A DNA stretch of 64,000 nt from Duganella fentianensis (lineage in GTDB: Bacteria > Pseudomonadota > Gammaproteobacteria > Burkholderiales > Burkholderiaceae_D). This document shows positions 15,277 through 24,554 of this stretch, one piece after another. The position numbers and the translations under genes are program-made. Position 1 is the stretch's first letter, and the number at the start of each line of letters is the position of its first letter. Where the stretch lies: positions 840,509 to 904,508 of the forward strand of contig NZ_WWCL01000003.1 in assembly GCF_009857835.1 (NCBI RefSeq). The letters run 5' to 3'. The notes under the pieces are model-generated. The model made no database searches, was not told the origin of the DNA, and saw only the letters and a program-made list of their open reading frames with translations.

Positions 15277-17646
15277 TTAGTTTTTCAGCGTGCGTTCGAA
15301 CAGCTGGTAGATGCGGCGATATTCATCGTACCAGCTTTCGGGATGGACGAAGCCGTGCCGTTCCAGCGGATACGAGGCCAGCTCCCAGTGATCTTTTTTC
15401 AGTTCGATGAAGCGCTGCGCCATGCGCACCGAGTCCTGATAGAACACGTTATCGTCGATCATGCCGTGGGCGATCAGCAGATGGCCCTGCAGCTTGTCGG
15501 CATACTCGATAGGCGAGGAAACCTTGTAGGCCTGCGGATCGAGTTCCGGCGTATTCAGGATGTTGGCCGTGTATTCGTGATTGTAGGTGGTCCAGTCGGT
15601 GACAGGGCGCAGCGCCGCGCCAGCCTTGAACTGTTCCGGTGCACGCAGCAGCGCCATGAAGGTCATGAAGCCGCCATAGCTGCCGCCGTAGATGCCGACC
15701 TTGCTGGCATCGCCCTGATGCTGGGCCACCAGCCAGTTCAGACCATCGATGTAGTCTTCCAGCTCCGGATGACCCATCTGGCGGTAGATGGCGGTGCGCC
15801 AGTTGCGGCCGTAGCCGAGCGAGGCGCGGTAGTCCATGTCCAGCACGATGTAGCCTTTTTCCACCAGCAGGTTGTGGAACATCTGCTCGCGGAAGTAGAC
15901 GGGATAGCGCTGGCTGGCGTTCTGCAGATAGCCGGCGCCGTGCACGAACATCACGATAGGATATTTTTTGCCAGCTTCCAGCGTGGCCGGGCGGTACAGC
16001 TTGGCCCAGACGGGATCGGCACCATGGGTGGACGGCACGGCCACGATCTGCGGCGCGATCCATTCACGTGCCTTGTAGTCCGGCGTGCGCACATCGTTGA
16101 GGGTAGTGACGGCACCGCCGCTGCTGGATACGCTGGCCAGACGGGTCGGGATGTAGGCGCTGGAATGGCGCAGCAGCAGCTTGCGCCCATCGGGCGACAG
16201 GCTGTAGCTTTCCACGCCGCCCAGTGCCGTCAGTTCGCGCAGGCTGCCATCGCGTACCGTGCTGGCGCAGACTTCGTAAGTGCCCGGCAGTTTGGGGTTG
16301 CACAGGAAGTAGGCGATGCTGCCATCGGCATTCCATTCGATATTGCTGGCTTCCCATTTGCCGCTGGTGAGGGCGCGGGTTTTGCCGTCGGCGCTACGCA
16401 GGTAGATGTGGGCATAGCCGCTTTCTTCCGACTGATACCACAGCGTGCTGTGATCAGGCAGCCAGCCGAAATCGTTGTAGCGGTTGTTGACCCAGGCGCT
16501 GTCGCTCAGGCGGTGCAGCGGCTCCAGTCTGGCCCTGGCCAGATCGACGCTGGCGATCCAGCGGTCCTTGTTGTCGATGGCCTGCGCCATCACGGCTACG
16601 CGGGCGCCGTTGGCGCTCCACTGGATGGCCTGCTCGCCGGCCTCGAAGCGCACTTTGCGGTTGCCTTTGAGGGCGTCCAGATGCTGGGCGCTGCGTAGCT
16701 CGGCCAGCGGATCGGTGGCGATGCCGGGCAGGTCGGCCAGCGACAGCTCGGTGACTTTGCGCGTGGCCAGTTCCACCAGTTTGAGCTGCTGTTCCAGCGG
16801 GCCGGCTTCGCTGACGCGCTTGCGCTCGTCGTCGCTTTCTTCGTAGCCCGATTCGGTGACGTATTTCGGCATCTTGCCGACGCGGCGCTTGTCGCCATCC
16901 TTGGCGCTGGTGATCACCAGCAGGTAGCGGCCGTCCGGCGACAGGGCGCTGGCGTCGATCACCACTTTTTCGCCCAGATACACAGGCAGCGGAGCACGCG
17001 TGGCATCGGCGCTGCGCTCGGCATTGCGCTGCTCGCGCAGGGCGTCGCGTTCTTCTTTCAGACGGCTCAGGGTGGAACTGAGGCGCAGTTGCAGATCGCG
17101 GCGGAAATCAGCCTCGGGGGCCGCGTCGGGATCTTTGGCCGCGCGCAGCAGGACCAGTGGTGCAATCAGGCGCTCGCTGCGGCTCCAGCTGAACCAGTCC
17201 TGTCCTACGCGGAACTGCACATGGTTGCCATCGGCCGCATATTGCGCTGCAGCAGCCGGTGTGCTGCCCCGCACGATCTGGGTCAGGGCGCCCGTTTTCA
17301 GGTCGCGTTCGAACAAATCTCCGTTGCGCAGCACAATGGCGCGCGTGTGCTCGCGGTTGTAGATCGGGTTAGCGCTATCAAGCCCGGCCAGCTGGCTGGC
17401 GGCGATGGTTTTGGCATTGCCCGCTGCATCCAGCGTCAGGGTGTCACGCACGGGCGAGCCGCTGCGTTTCTGTTTGAAGTAGATCTGGCGGCTATCCCAG
17501 CCCCACCATGCAGCTTCGACAGGGTTGCCTATCCAGTCCGGATGGGCCATGGCCTGTTCCAGCGTGATGGGGGTAGGGGCGGCGCCCGCATGCGGGGCCA
17601 AGGTGGCGCTTATTGTGGCGGCTAGGAAAGGTAGAACAAAACGCAT
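15277..17646 (-). CDS. Secreted S9-family peptidase (DPP IV/acylaminoacyl-peptidase type)
   Basis: The ATG at 17646 gives a signal peptide (MRFVLPFLAATISATLAPHAGA) and a 789-aa protein; a GTG 45 bases earlier would add an unlikely extension. An N-terminal beta-propeller is followed by the alpha/beta hydrolase domain with KYPIVMFVHGAGY, the nucleophile elbow GIYGGSYGGFMTF, the Asp in AHGMIDDNVF and the His in LERHGFVHPESW, so the triad is complete. It removes dipeptides or cuts short peptides in the periplasm. It lies just upstream of the GH13 gene on the same strand. Confidence 0.9.
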   Translation of the reverse strand: MRFVLPFLAATISATLAPHAGAAPTPITLEQAMAHPDWIGNPVEAAWWGWDSRQIYFKQKRSGSPVRDTLTLDAAGNAKTIAASQLAGLDSANPIYNREHTRAIVLRNGDLFERDLKTGALTQIVRGSTPAAAAQYAADGNHVQFRVGQDWFSWSRSERLIAPLVLLRAAKDPDAAPEADFRRDLQLRLSSTLSRLKEERDALREQRNAERSADATRAPLPVYLGEKVVIDASALSPDGRYLLVITSAKDGDKRRVGKMPKYVTESGYEESDDERKRVSEAGPLEQQLKLVELATRKVTELSLADLPGIATDPLAELRSAQHLDALKGNRKVRFEAGEQAIQWSANGARVAVMAQAIDNKDRWIASVDLARARLEPLHRLSDSAWVNNRYNDFGWLPDHSTLWYQSEESGYAHIYLRSADGKTRALTSGKWEASNIEWNADGSIAYFLCNPKLPGTYEVCASTVRDGSLRELTALGGVESYSLSPDGRKLLLRHSSAYIPTRLASVSSSGGAVTTLNDVRTPDYKAREWIAPQIVAVPSTHGADPVWAKLYRPATLEAGKKYPIVMFVHGAGYLQNASQRYPVYFREQMFHNLLVEKGYIVLDMDYRASLGYGRNWRTAIYRQMGHPELEDYIDGLNWLVAQHQGDASKVGIYGGSYGGFMTFMALLRAPEQFKAGAALRPVTDWTTYNHEYTANILNTPELDPQAYKVSSPIEYADKLQGHLLIAHGMIDDNVFYQDSVRMAQRFIELKKDHWELASYPLERHGFVHPESWYDEYRRIYQLFERTLKN

Positions 17647-17828
17647 CGTTAGCTTTGCTGTGAGGTTGGTCCAGGGAGCGTGCCGGATCACGGCACGGTC
17701 TGGATTCTAGCCCAAGCGCGTTAGCGAAGCTATATTGTCGTTACGACTACGAAAAAGCTGTGATAAACAGCCTTGCGTTACGGCTATTACGATATAAACC
17801 GTTTACATCAATTCTGGCGATGCCTGAC

Positions 17829-18398
17829 TCAGGCGGGTGAGTAGAATCCTGTGTAGGCAGCTACCGGCGGTCGCGCGGCCGGCGTGTCGTCCTGGCCTGC
17901 GGCATGGTCTTCCTGCTCCAGAAACTGGCTGCCGATTTCGAACCATTCTTCGCTGGAAATAACTTTCTGTGCCAGTGGCAAGAGTTCCTGTTCTTCCTTG
18001 TCGAGCCGGGTCAGCAGATTCTGGCAGTACAGATCGATGGTGCGGCACAAGAACTTGCCATGGCTGGCGCTGCGGCGCATGGCGCGGCGCAGGCATTTAT
18101 TGACAGCATTGAGCATGGCGCGGCCTATGCGGCTCAGGGTTTCCAGATCTTTCACCAGTGCAGCGCTGTTGGCGTCGGCCGCTTTGATGGCGGGCAGCAA
18201 GCAGGCTTCGACCTTGCGCTGGTGGCGCGTTTCGGCAAAGGTAATCAGTTCCTGCAGCTGGCTCTGGATATGCACAGGATCGATTTCCTGCGGGCGGCGG
18301 GCTATGCTTTGCACGTAGTTCAGCATGCGCGCGATAAAGTGGCGTTCTTTTTTTTGTTCTATCGATAGTGTCAGCAAGACATAGGTGGCAGTGAGCAT
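17829..18398 (-). CDS. Hemerythrin-like helical protein with incomplete metal ligands
   Basis: 189 aa, all helical, no signal peptide. The spacing resembles a hemerythrin/HHE bundle: ERHFIARMLNYV near the start, ETRHQRKVEACLLPAI in the second helix and LDKEEQELLPLAQKVISSEEW in the last. The usual first His and the His of the last HxxxE helix appear to be replaced (Glu and Asp), so iron binding is doubtful. The last 25 residues are a Pro/Ala-rich tail. It has a gap of 180 bases to the S9 gene and 348 bases on the other side. Assignment is tentative. Confidence 0.55.
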   Translation of the reverse strand: MLTATYVLLTLSIEQKKERHFIARMLNYVQSIARRPQEIDPVHIQSQLQELITFAETRHQRKVEACLLPAIKAADANSAALVKDLETLSRIGRAMLNAVNKCLRRAMRRSASHGKFLCRTIDLYCQNLLTRLDKEEQELLPLAQKVISSEEWFEIGSQFLEQEDHAAGQDDTPAARPPVAAYTGFYSPA

Positions 18399-18746
18399 GG
18401 CGTTTCCCGTATTTCGTCAGACTTCGGTAGCACGGTTGGTGTCGCGCCCGAGGTGGAGACCAATACCTTAGCGGCGGACCGGACTCATACAACGTCGATT
18501 TACAATTGCTCACAAGTAGTCGTGAGGCAATACGACAGCTTTACGATCTTTACCGGCGGGCTAGCTCTGCTGCGCTGTTCTTGCCGGCGAGAATTAGGCG
18601 CAATGATTTGCTCTGAGTCGTAGATTATGCACCCGTGTTCGCTGGCCGTGGCAGTTTTGCCAGCATTGATACAAAATATTTTCGCTGTCTGTGCCTGCCG
18701 GAAATCACGCTAAAATAGCTCCCTGCAAGTTAATACCGGAGCCTGC
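18399..18746. other. Intergenic region between divergent genes
   Basis: About 348 bases between the hemerythrin-like gene and the binding-protein gene. A TAAAAT box at about 18712-18717 could be the -10 for the plus-strand gene. I see no RNA gene, repeat or protein-like frame. Confidence 0.4.
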
Positions 18747-19571
18747 TTGTCCCGCGTTGCCCCATCTGTTCGCTACCTGTGTGGCGCCTTGTCCGCCCTG
18801 TGGCTGCTGGGCGGGCTGGCGCACGCCGCTTGCAGCCGGCCTATCGTGGTGCCCGTGGCGCCCACCGGCTTCAGCGTGATCGTCAAGGATAACCAGGTGA
18901 GCGGTGCTTTCCCGGAGGCGCTGCGCGAGCTGGGGCGGCAGTATGGCTGCCAGTTCATCTTCCCCGTAGTGCCACGCGCGCGCAGCACCTATATGTTCCT
19001 GAATTCGGGCGAATCGGATCTGCTGCTGCCGGCCTCGCGCAGCGAAGAGCGTGACCGTCAGGCCGAATTTGTTCCCATGATGAAACTGAAGATGGCGCTG
19101 ATCAGCAGGCGGCACAGCCCCGTGCGCAGCAGCAGCGTGGCCGAGCTGCTGGCCCACCCCGAGTGGCGTGGCGCTGTGGTGCGCAGCTATGTGTTTGGTA
19201 ACGAATACAACAGCCTGATCGAGCGACTTGATGCACAGCATAGAATTTCCTACGTCGCCGCACCGCTGATGGTGGCCCGGATGATGAAAGTAGGGCGGGT
19301 AGACTTTACCGTGGTGGCGCCGACGATTTTTTTCAGTTCGCTTTCCGAGGATGCCGCGCTGGCGAGCTTTGCGGGCGAAGTGCAGGTGGCGACGCTGGAC
19401 GGCTTGCCGCCTGCCGAGAGCGGCATCTATCTGTCGCAGAAGTCGCTCAGTGCTGCCGACCGTGACATCCTGCGCCAGTTATTGCGCCAGGCGGCCAAAG
19501 GGACGGTGTGGAAGTGGTTCCAGCACTATTACCCGCCCGAGATCGCTGCATATGCCATGCGGCCGCACTAG
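18747..19571 (+). CDS. Orphan periplasmic solute-binding protein (family 3 type)
   Basis: 274 aa starting at TTG 18747 behind CGGAG; there is no in-frame ATG or GTG near the signal peptide (LSALWLLGGLAHAACS). The rest has the two-lobe layout of family 3 extracellular solute-binding proteins: VSGAFPEALRELGRQYG, SGESDLLLPASRSEERD, LMVARMMKVGRVDFTVV, and a terminal helix. These usually bind polar amino acids, but there is no permease or ATPase gene nearby, so it is either an orphan receptor or serves a distant transporter. Confidence 0.72.
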   Translation: MSRVAPSVRYLCGALSALWLLGGLAHAACSRPIVVPVAPTGFSVIVKDNQVSGAFPEALRELGRQYGCQFIFPVVPRARSTYMFLNSGESDLLLPASRSEERDRQAEFVPMMKLKMALISRRHSPVRSSSVAELLAHPEWRGAVVRSYVFGNEYNSLIERLDAQHRISYVAAPLMVARMMKVGRVDFTVVAPTIFFSSLSEDAALASFAGEVQVATLDGLPPAESGIYLSQKSLSAADRDILRQLLRQAAKGTVWKWFQHYYPPEIAAYAMRPH

Positions 19572-19666
19572 CCGCCATCCTGTCCTGGCGGTATCCAAGT
19601 ATCGCTAAGTAACAAATGCAGCGGCGCTTTGATTGCTGCACCGCACTCTTGGTATCATGCGAGCCA

Positions 19667-19691
19667 GCCGGCCACGAGCCGGCCTTTTCTT
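19667..19691 (+). terminator. Intrinsic terminator after the binding-protein gene
   Basis: GCCGGC (19667-19672), loop CACGA, GCCGGC (19678-19683), then CTTTTCTT. It lies only about 20 bases before the S9 start at 19712, so the S9 promoter must overlap it or lie upstream. Confidence 0.6.
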
Positions 19692-19711
19692 ACAATGTCG
19701 GAGATCACCGA

Positions 19712-21769
19712 ATGAAACTACCTTTGTTGCTACTGGGCACCGCTTTGGCCGCCTCCAGTGCTACCGCCGCGCCGCGCGGCTTCACCGTGGAAGATCTGGT
19801 GCGCATGGAGCGCGTGGGCAGCCCGGTGCTGTCGCCAGATGCCGGCCGCGTGCTGTACACCGTGCGCGCCACCAATATGGACAAGAACCGCGGTAACACC
19901 CAGCTGTGGCTGCTTGACCTGCGTGCGCCCAAGGCAGCACCGGTACGCCTGACCCAGGCTGAAGCCAGCAGCACGGATCCGGAATGGTCGCCGGCCGGTG
20001 ATGCCATCTACTTCCTGTCGGCCCGTTCGGGTTCGCAGCAGGTCTGGCGTCTGCCGCTGGCCGGTGGCGAAGCCGTACGCGTGACGGATCTGCCACTCGA
20101 TGTAGAGAACTTCCGCCTGTCGCCACAGGGTGATCGTCTGGCACTGAGCCTGGCCGTGTTCCGTGATTGCGCCGATCTGGCCTGCACCAAATCACGCCTC
20201 GACGCACAGGGCAAGAACAAGGCTAGCGGCAAAGTGTATGACCGCCTGTTTGCACGCCACTGGGATACCTGGGCCGATGGCCGCAACAATGTGCTGTATG
20301 CGGCGCCTATCGATGCCAGCGGCAAGGTCACGGCCCAGCCGGTCAGCCTGTCGGGCACGCTCGATGGCGATGTGCCGTCCAAGCCTTTCGGCGACCACGA
20401 TGATTACCACTTCAGCCCGGACGGCAAGACGGTGGTGTTCTCGGCCCGCATCGCCGGCAAGACGGAAGCCTGGTCGACCAATTTCGATATCTACACGGTA
20501 CCGGCCACGGGCGGCGCGCCCGTCAATCTGACGGCAGAAAATCCGGCCTGGGACAGCAAGGCGATCTATTCGCCCGACGGCCGCACGCTGGCCTATCTGG
20601 CCATGGACAAGCCGACCTTTGAAGCGGACCGCTTCCATCTGGTGCTGATCGATGTAGCGACCGGCAAGAAGCGCACGGTCGCCGATAGCTGGGACCGTTC
20701 CATCGCCGACTACCGCTGGAGCCCGGACAGCAAGACCGTGCTGGCCACGGCCGACGACGTCGGCCAGCACCGTTTGTTCGCTATCGACGCGGCCAGCGGC
20801 AAGGTCACGGCCCTGAGCGGCAATGGCTATGTGAGCGGCTTCGACGTGGTGCGCGACACCATCGTGATGGCGCAGGCCAGCCTGACTTCGGGTGCGCAGC
20901 TGTACAAGTTCAAACTGGGCGGCACGGCCGACAAGGCCCAGCAGCTGACCCAGCTGAATGCGCAGGCGCTGGCCGATGTGAAGTTCGGCGAGTACGAGCA
21001 GTTCTCCTTCAAGGGCGCCAATGGCGACACCGTGTATGGCCACGTGATGAAGCCATGGAATGCCCAGCCGGGCGTGAAATATCCGGTGGCCTTCCTGGTA
21101 CACGGCGGCCCGCAGGGCAGCTTTGGCAACTCGTGGAGCTATCGCTGGAATCCGCAGGTGTATGCCGGTGCCGGCTATGCCACCGTGTTCATCGACTTCC
21201 ACGGTTCGACCGGCTATGGCCAGAAGTTCACCGATTCGATCAGCGGCGACTGGGGCGGCAAGCCGCTGGAAGACCTGCAGAAAGGTCTGGCCGCTGCGGT
21301 GGAAAAATTCCCGTGGCTGGACCGCGAGCGTAGCTGCGCACTGGGCGCTTCCTACGGCGGCTTCATGATGAACTGGATCGCCGGTAACTGGTCCGACGGC
21401 TTCAAGTGCATCGTCAACCACGATGGCGTGTTCGATACGCGCGGCATGGCATATTCGACGGAAGAAATCTGGTTCACCGAATGGGAAAACGGCGGTCCTT
21501 ACTACGAGGTGCCGGAACTGCACGAGAAGTTCAATCCTGCGCTGACCGTGAAAAACTGGAAGACCCCTATGCTGGTGGTGCAGGGCGATCTGGACTTCCG
21601 CATTCCGACCGCACAGGGCCTGGGTACGTTCACGGCGCTGCAGCGCCGTGGCATTCCGAGCAAGCTGCTGATGTTCCCGGATGAGAACCACTGGGTGCTC
21701 AAGCCGGCCAACTCGGTGCTGTGGCATCACACGGTGATCGACTGGCTGGACACCTATCTGAAGAAATAA
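19712..21769 (+). CDS. Secreted S9-family peptidase (prolyl oligopeptidase/DPP type)
   Basis: The ATG at 19712 (GGAG upstream) gives a signal peptide (MKLPLLLLGTALAASSATA) and 685 aa. A WD-like propeller (repeated SPDG, WSPAGD, FSPDGK motifs, about residues 30-400) precedes an alpha/beta hydrolase domain: KYPVAFLVHGGPQGSFGN, nucleophile GASYGGFMMNW, Asp in VQGDLDFRIP, His in FPDENHWVLKP. The triad is intact. It releases dipeptides or acyl-amino acids in the periplasm. It precedes the M1 aminopeptidase gene in the same direction, with a hairpin between. Confidence 0.9.
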   Translation: MKLPLLLLGTALAASSATAAPRGFTVEDLVRMERVGSPVLSPDAGRVLYTVRATNMDKNRGNTQLWLLDLRAPKAAPVRLTQAEASSTDPEWSPAGDAIYFLSARSGSQQVWRLPLAGGEAVRVTDLPLDVENFRLSPQGDRLALSLAVFRDCADLACTKSRLDAQGKNKASGKVYDRLFARHWDTWADGRNNVLYAAPIDASGKVTAQPVSLSGTLDGDVPSKPFGDHDDYHFSPDGKTVVFSARIAGKTEAWSTNFDIYTVPATGGAPVNLTAENPAWDSKAIYSPDGRTLAYLAMDKPTFEADRFHLVLIDVATGKKRTVADSWDRSIADYRWSPDSKTVLATADDVGQHRLFAIDAASGKVTALSGNGYVSGFDVVRDTIVMAQASLTSGAQLYKFKLGGTADKAQQLTQLNAQALADVKFGEYEQFSFKGANGDTVYGHVMKPWNAQPGVKYPVAFLVHGGPQGSFGNSWSYRWNPQVYAGAGYATVFIDFHGSTGYGQKFTDSISGDWGGKPLEDLQKGLAAAVEKFPWLDRERSCALGASYGGFMMNWIAGNWSDGFKCIVNHDGVFDTRGMAYSTEEIWFTEWENGGPYYEVPELHEKFNPALTVKNWKTPMLVVQGDLDFRIPTAQGLGTFTALQRRGIPSKLLMFPDENHWVLKPANSVLWHHTVIDWLDTYLKK

Positions 21770-21802
21770 GCTCGCGAGATAAATCCATCCGATGATCCCA
21801 TT

Positions 21803-21828
21803 ACAACGCCCGCCCTTGCGGGCGTTGT
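21803..21828 (+). terminator. GC-rich hairpin between S9 and M1 peptidase genes
   Basis: Perfect 11-bp stem ACAACGCCCGC (21803-21813) and GCGGGCGTTGT (21818-21828), loop CCTT. No T-run follows, and AAGGA of the M1 gene begins about 8 bases later, so it may act as an mRNA-stabilising or partly terminating element. Confidence 0.5.
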
Positions 21829-21845
21829 CCCTTGCAAGGAAAAAC

Positions 21846-24482
21846 ATGAATAAGACTTTCATCGCTGCCGGCATTGCGCTGATGCTGGGCCAGCTGCACG
21901 GCAGCGCCATCGCTGCACCGGCTGCCCGCGCCGAAAATGCCTATCTGTCGCAGCAGGATGCGGCGGCCCGTTCGGCCCGCGTCGCCAATGTCGATTACAC
22001 GCTGGACTTCACACTGACGGGTGGCGAGCGCTTTAGCGGCAGCACCACGCTGCAGTTCGATCTCAACGATGCCAGCGCGCCGCTGACCATCGATCTCGAT
22101 AAAGCCACGGTGCATAGCGTGAGCGTCAACGGCAAGGTCGTGCCTACCCAGTACAACCAGTGGTTCGTTACCATTGCTGCCGCTGATCTGGTGGCGGGCC
22201 GCAACAGCGTCACCATCAGCTACGAGCGCCTGCACAGCACCAATGGCGAAGGCCTGCACCGCATGGTCGACCCGGTCGATCAGCGCGTCTACACCTACAC
22301 CCACTTCGAGCCGGCGGCTGCACACCAGATGTTCCCGTCGTTCGACCAGCCCGACCTGAAAGGCACTTACGCGATTACCGTTACCGTGCCGGCCGACTGG
22401 GTGGTGTCGTCCACCAAGCGCGAAAGCGGCATCGAAGATCTGGGTAACACGCGGCGCTGGACCTTCCCGCGCACCAAGCGCCTGAGCAGCTACAACTTCT
22501 CCATGCACGCGGGGCCGTACAAGGTATGGGAAGACGGCAGCGCCAGATATCCTATGCGGCTGTTCGCGCGCCAGTCGGTGGCCAAGCAGGTAGCGCCGCA
22601 GGACTGGTTCAAGTACACCCGTCAGGGCCTGGCCTTCTTCGACGAGTATTTCGGCCTGCCTTACCAGTTCGAGAAATACGACCAGCTGCTGGTGCCGGAC
22701 TTCCTCTACGGCGCGATGGAAAACGCCGCAGCCGTAACGTTTGCCGAAGGCGGCTTCCTGCACCAGAGCGAAATGACGGCGGCCCAGCGCCAGAGTCTGG
22801 CCGGCGTGATCATGCACGAAATGGCGCACCAGTGGTTCGGCGATCTGGTCACCATGAAGTGGTGGAACGGCCTGTGGCTGAACGAAAGCTTCGCTTCCTT
22901 CATGGGCACGCTGGCCACGGCCGAAGCAACCGAGTTCACCAACGCCTGGCAGGGCTTCTACTCGGGCGGCAAGCAGGCCGCCTATGTGCAGGACCAGCGC
23001 GTGACGACCCACGCGATCGAAACCCCGGTCCCTTCGACGGCGAATGCCTTCGATAACATCGATGCGATCACCTATTCCAAGGGCGCATCCACGCTCAAGC
23101 AGCTGCGCCATCTGCTCGGTGAGGAAATCTTCCGTCAGGGCGTGCACAACTATCTGGTCAAATACTCTTACCAGAACGCCAAGCTGGATGACTTTATCGG
23201 CAGTCTGGGCGAGGCGGCCAAACGTGACCTGAGCGGCTGGACCAGGCAGTGGCTGTATGAACCGGGCGTAAATACCATCGCGGCCGATTTCAGTTGCGCC
23301 GGCGGCAAGATCAAGCAGTTCACGCTGCGCCAGAGCGCGGCCAGTGCGGCCATGCCGACGCTGCGCGAGCAGCGCGTGCAGATTGCCCTGTTCAAGCTGA
23401 CGCCGCAAGGTCTGGCACTGAGCAAAAATCTGGCCGTGACTTATCAGGGCGCGGCAACCAAGGTGGCGGCGCTGCAGGGCGCTGCCTGTCCTGATCTGGT
23501 CTATCCCAACTATCAGGACTGGGGCTATGCCCAGGTGCAGCTCGATGCCCGCTCGTTTGCAACGGCGCAGGCCAATCTGAGCAAGGTGGCCGACCCTATG
23601 CTGCGCTCCATGCTGTGGCAAAGCCTGTGGGACAGCGTGCGCGCTGCCCAGCTGCCGCTCGATGACTTCCTCAAGACGGTGCTGGCGAATGCCCCTGCCG
23701 AGAAGGATTACACGCTGCTCGGCGATGTGACGGGCAAGCTGCGCATGGCCAAAGCCTATCTGGACGAGATGGGGCCGGAAGTGGCGGCCTACCGCAACAA
23801 GGTGCTGCCGCAGCTGGAACAGATGGCCTATAAAGCCAGCGTGGCGGCGCAGGGCGATAACAACTTCCAGCGCCGCTGGTTCGGTACCTTCCTCGGTCTG
23901 GCCAGTACGCCGGCCGCGCTGGCGCAACTGGCTGATATCCTGAGCGGCAAGCAGGTGATGCCGGGCCTGAACGTGGGGCAGGATTTGCGCTGGGAGATCG
24001 TGACGCGGCTGAACCGCTACGCCTATCCCGGTGCAGCAGCTCTGCTGGCGGCCGAGCAGACGCGTGACCCGTCCGATGCGGGCCAGCTGGCTGCCGTGGC
24101 AGCAACGGCGGTGCAGCCTGATGCGGCCGTGAAGACTGAATGGCTGGGCAAGATCCATGATCTGCAGACCAAGCTGCCGTTCTCGAAAGTGCGCAAGGCG
24201 ATGGAAAATCTGTATCCGGCCGAGCAGCGCGCACTGGCCGAGCAGACTGCAACCCAGCGTTTGGCCACGCTGGCACAGGTGGACCAGAGCGCCGGTCCCG
24301 TGTTCATGCGTACCTATGCCAACGCCTTGCTGCCAACGGCGTGCACGCCGGCCAGCGTAGCGCGCTTGCAAACGGTGCTGGATCAGACCAGGACGCTGTC
24401 AGCCGGCACCATGCGCTCGCTGCTGGTCGCCCATCAGGAAGACCAGCGCTGCGTGGCCATCAAGCAGAAGCTGATCAAGTAA
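21846..24482 (+). CDS. Secreted M1-family aminopeptidase (aminopeptidase N type)
   Basis: The ATG at 21846 follows AAGGA and gives a signal peptide (MNKTFIAAGIALMLGQLHGSAIA) and 878 aa. M1 hallmarks are present: the exopeptidase motif YGAMENAAAVTF near residue 295, zinc motif HEMAHQWFGDLV with His324 and His328, and the downstream NESFASF Glu. An N-terminal beta domain (residues 40-230) and a C-terminal ERAP1-type helical domain complete the usual build. It removes N-terminal residues from peptides in the periplasm. It ends at a strong terminator (24507-24534). Confidence 0.93.
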   Translation: MNKTFIAAGIALMLGQLHGSAIAAPAARAENAYLSQQDAAARSARVANVDYTLDFTLTGGERFSGSTTLQFDLNDASAPLTIDLDKATVHSVSVNGKVVPTQYNQWFVTIAAADLVAGRNSVTISYERLHSTNGEGLHRMVDPVDQRVYTYTHFEPAAAHQMFPSFDQPDLKGTYAITVTVPADWVVSSTKRESGIEDLGNTRRWTFPRTKRLSSYNFSMHAGPYKVWEDGSARYPMRLFARQSVAKQVAPQDWFKYTRQGLAFFDEYFGLPYQFEKYDQLLVPDFLYGAMENAAAVTFAEGGFLHQSEMTAAQRQSLAGVIMHEMAHQWFGDLVTMKWWNGLWLNESFASFMGTLATAEATEFTNAWQGFYSGGKQAAYVQDQRVTTHAIETPVPSTANAFDNIDAITYSKGASTLKQLRHLLGEEIFRQGVHNYLVKYSYQNAKLDDFIGSLGEAAKRDLSGWTRQWLYEPGVNTIAADFSCAGGKIKQFTLRQSAASAAMPTLREQRVQIALFKLTPQGLALSKNLAVTYQGAATKVAALQGAACPDLVYPNYQDWGYAQVQLDARSFATAQANLSKVADPMLRSMLWQSLWDSVRAAQLPLDDFLKTVLANAPAEKDYTLLGDVTGKLRMAKAYLDEMGPEVAAYRNKVLPQLEQMAYKASVAAQGDNNFQRRWFGTFLGLASTPAALAQLADILSGKQVMPGLNVGQDLRWEIVTRLNRYAYPGAAALLAAEQTRDPSDAGQLAAVAATAVQPDAAVKTEWLGKIHDLQTKLPFSKVRKAMENLYPAEQRALAEQTATQRLATLAQVDQSAGPVFMRTYANALLPTACTPASVARLQTVLDQTRTLSAGTMRSLLVAHQEDQRCVAIKQKLIK

Positions 24483-24506
24483 ACCTGGCCTGTATCGCTA
24501 TGACAG

Positions 24507-24534
24507 AAGCCAGCCGCAAGGCTGGCTTTTTTTT
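24507..24534. terminator. Intrinsic terminator
   Basis: AAGCCAGCC, loop GCAA, GGCTGGCTT followed by a run of T. It ends the M1 gene and faces the stop of the RelA/SpoT-like gene. Confidence 0.88.
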
Positions 24535-24554
24535 GCCGGTAGGCGGCGGACGGC

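Noticed and set aside
21801..24371. 856-codon open frame on the minus strand
   Set aside because: It mirrors the M1 aminopeptidase gene; the His/Arg/Gln-rich text has no domain and is a frame shadow of high-GC coding DNA.
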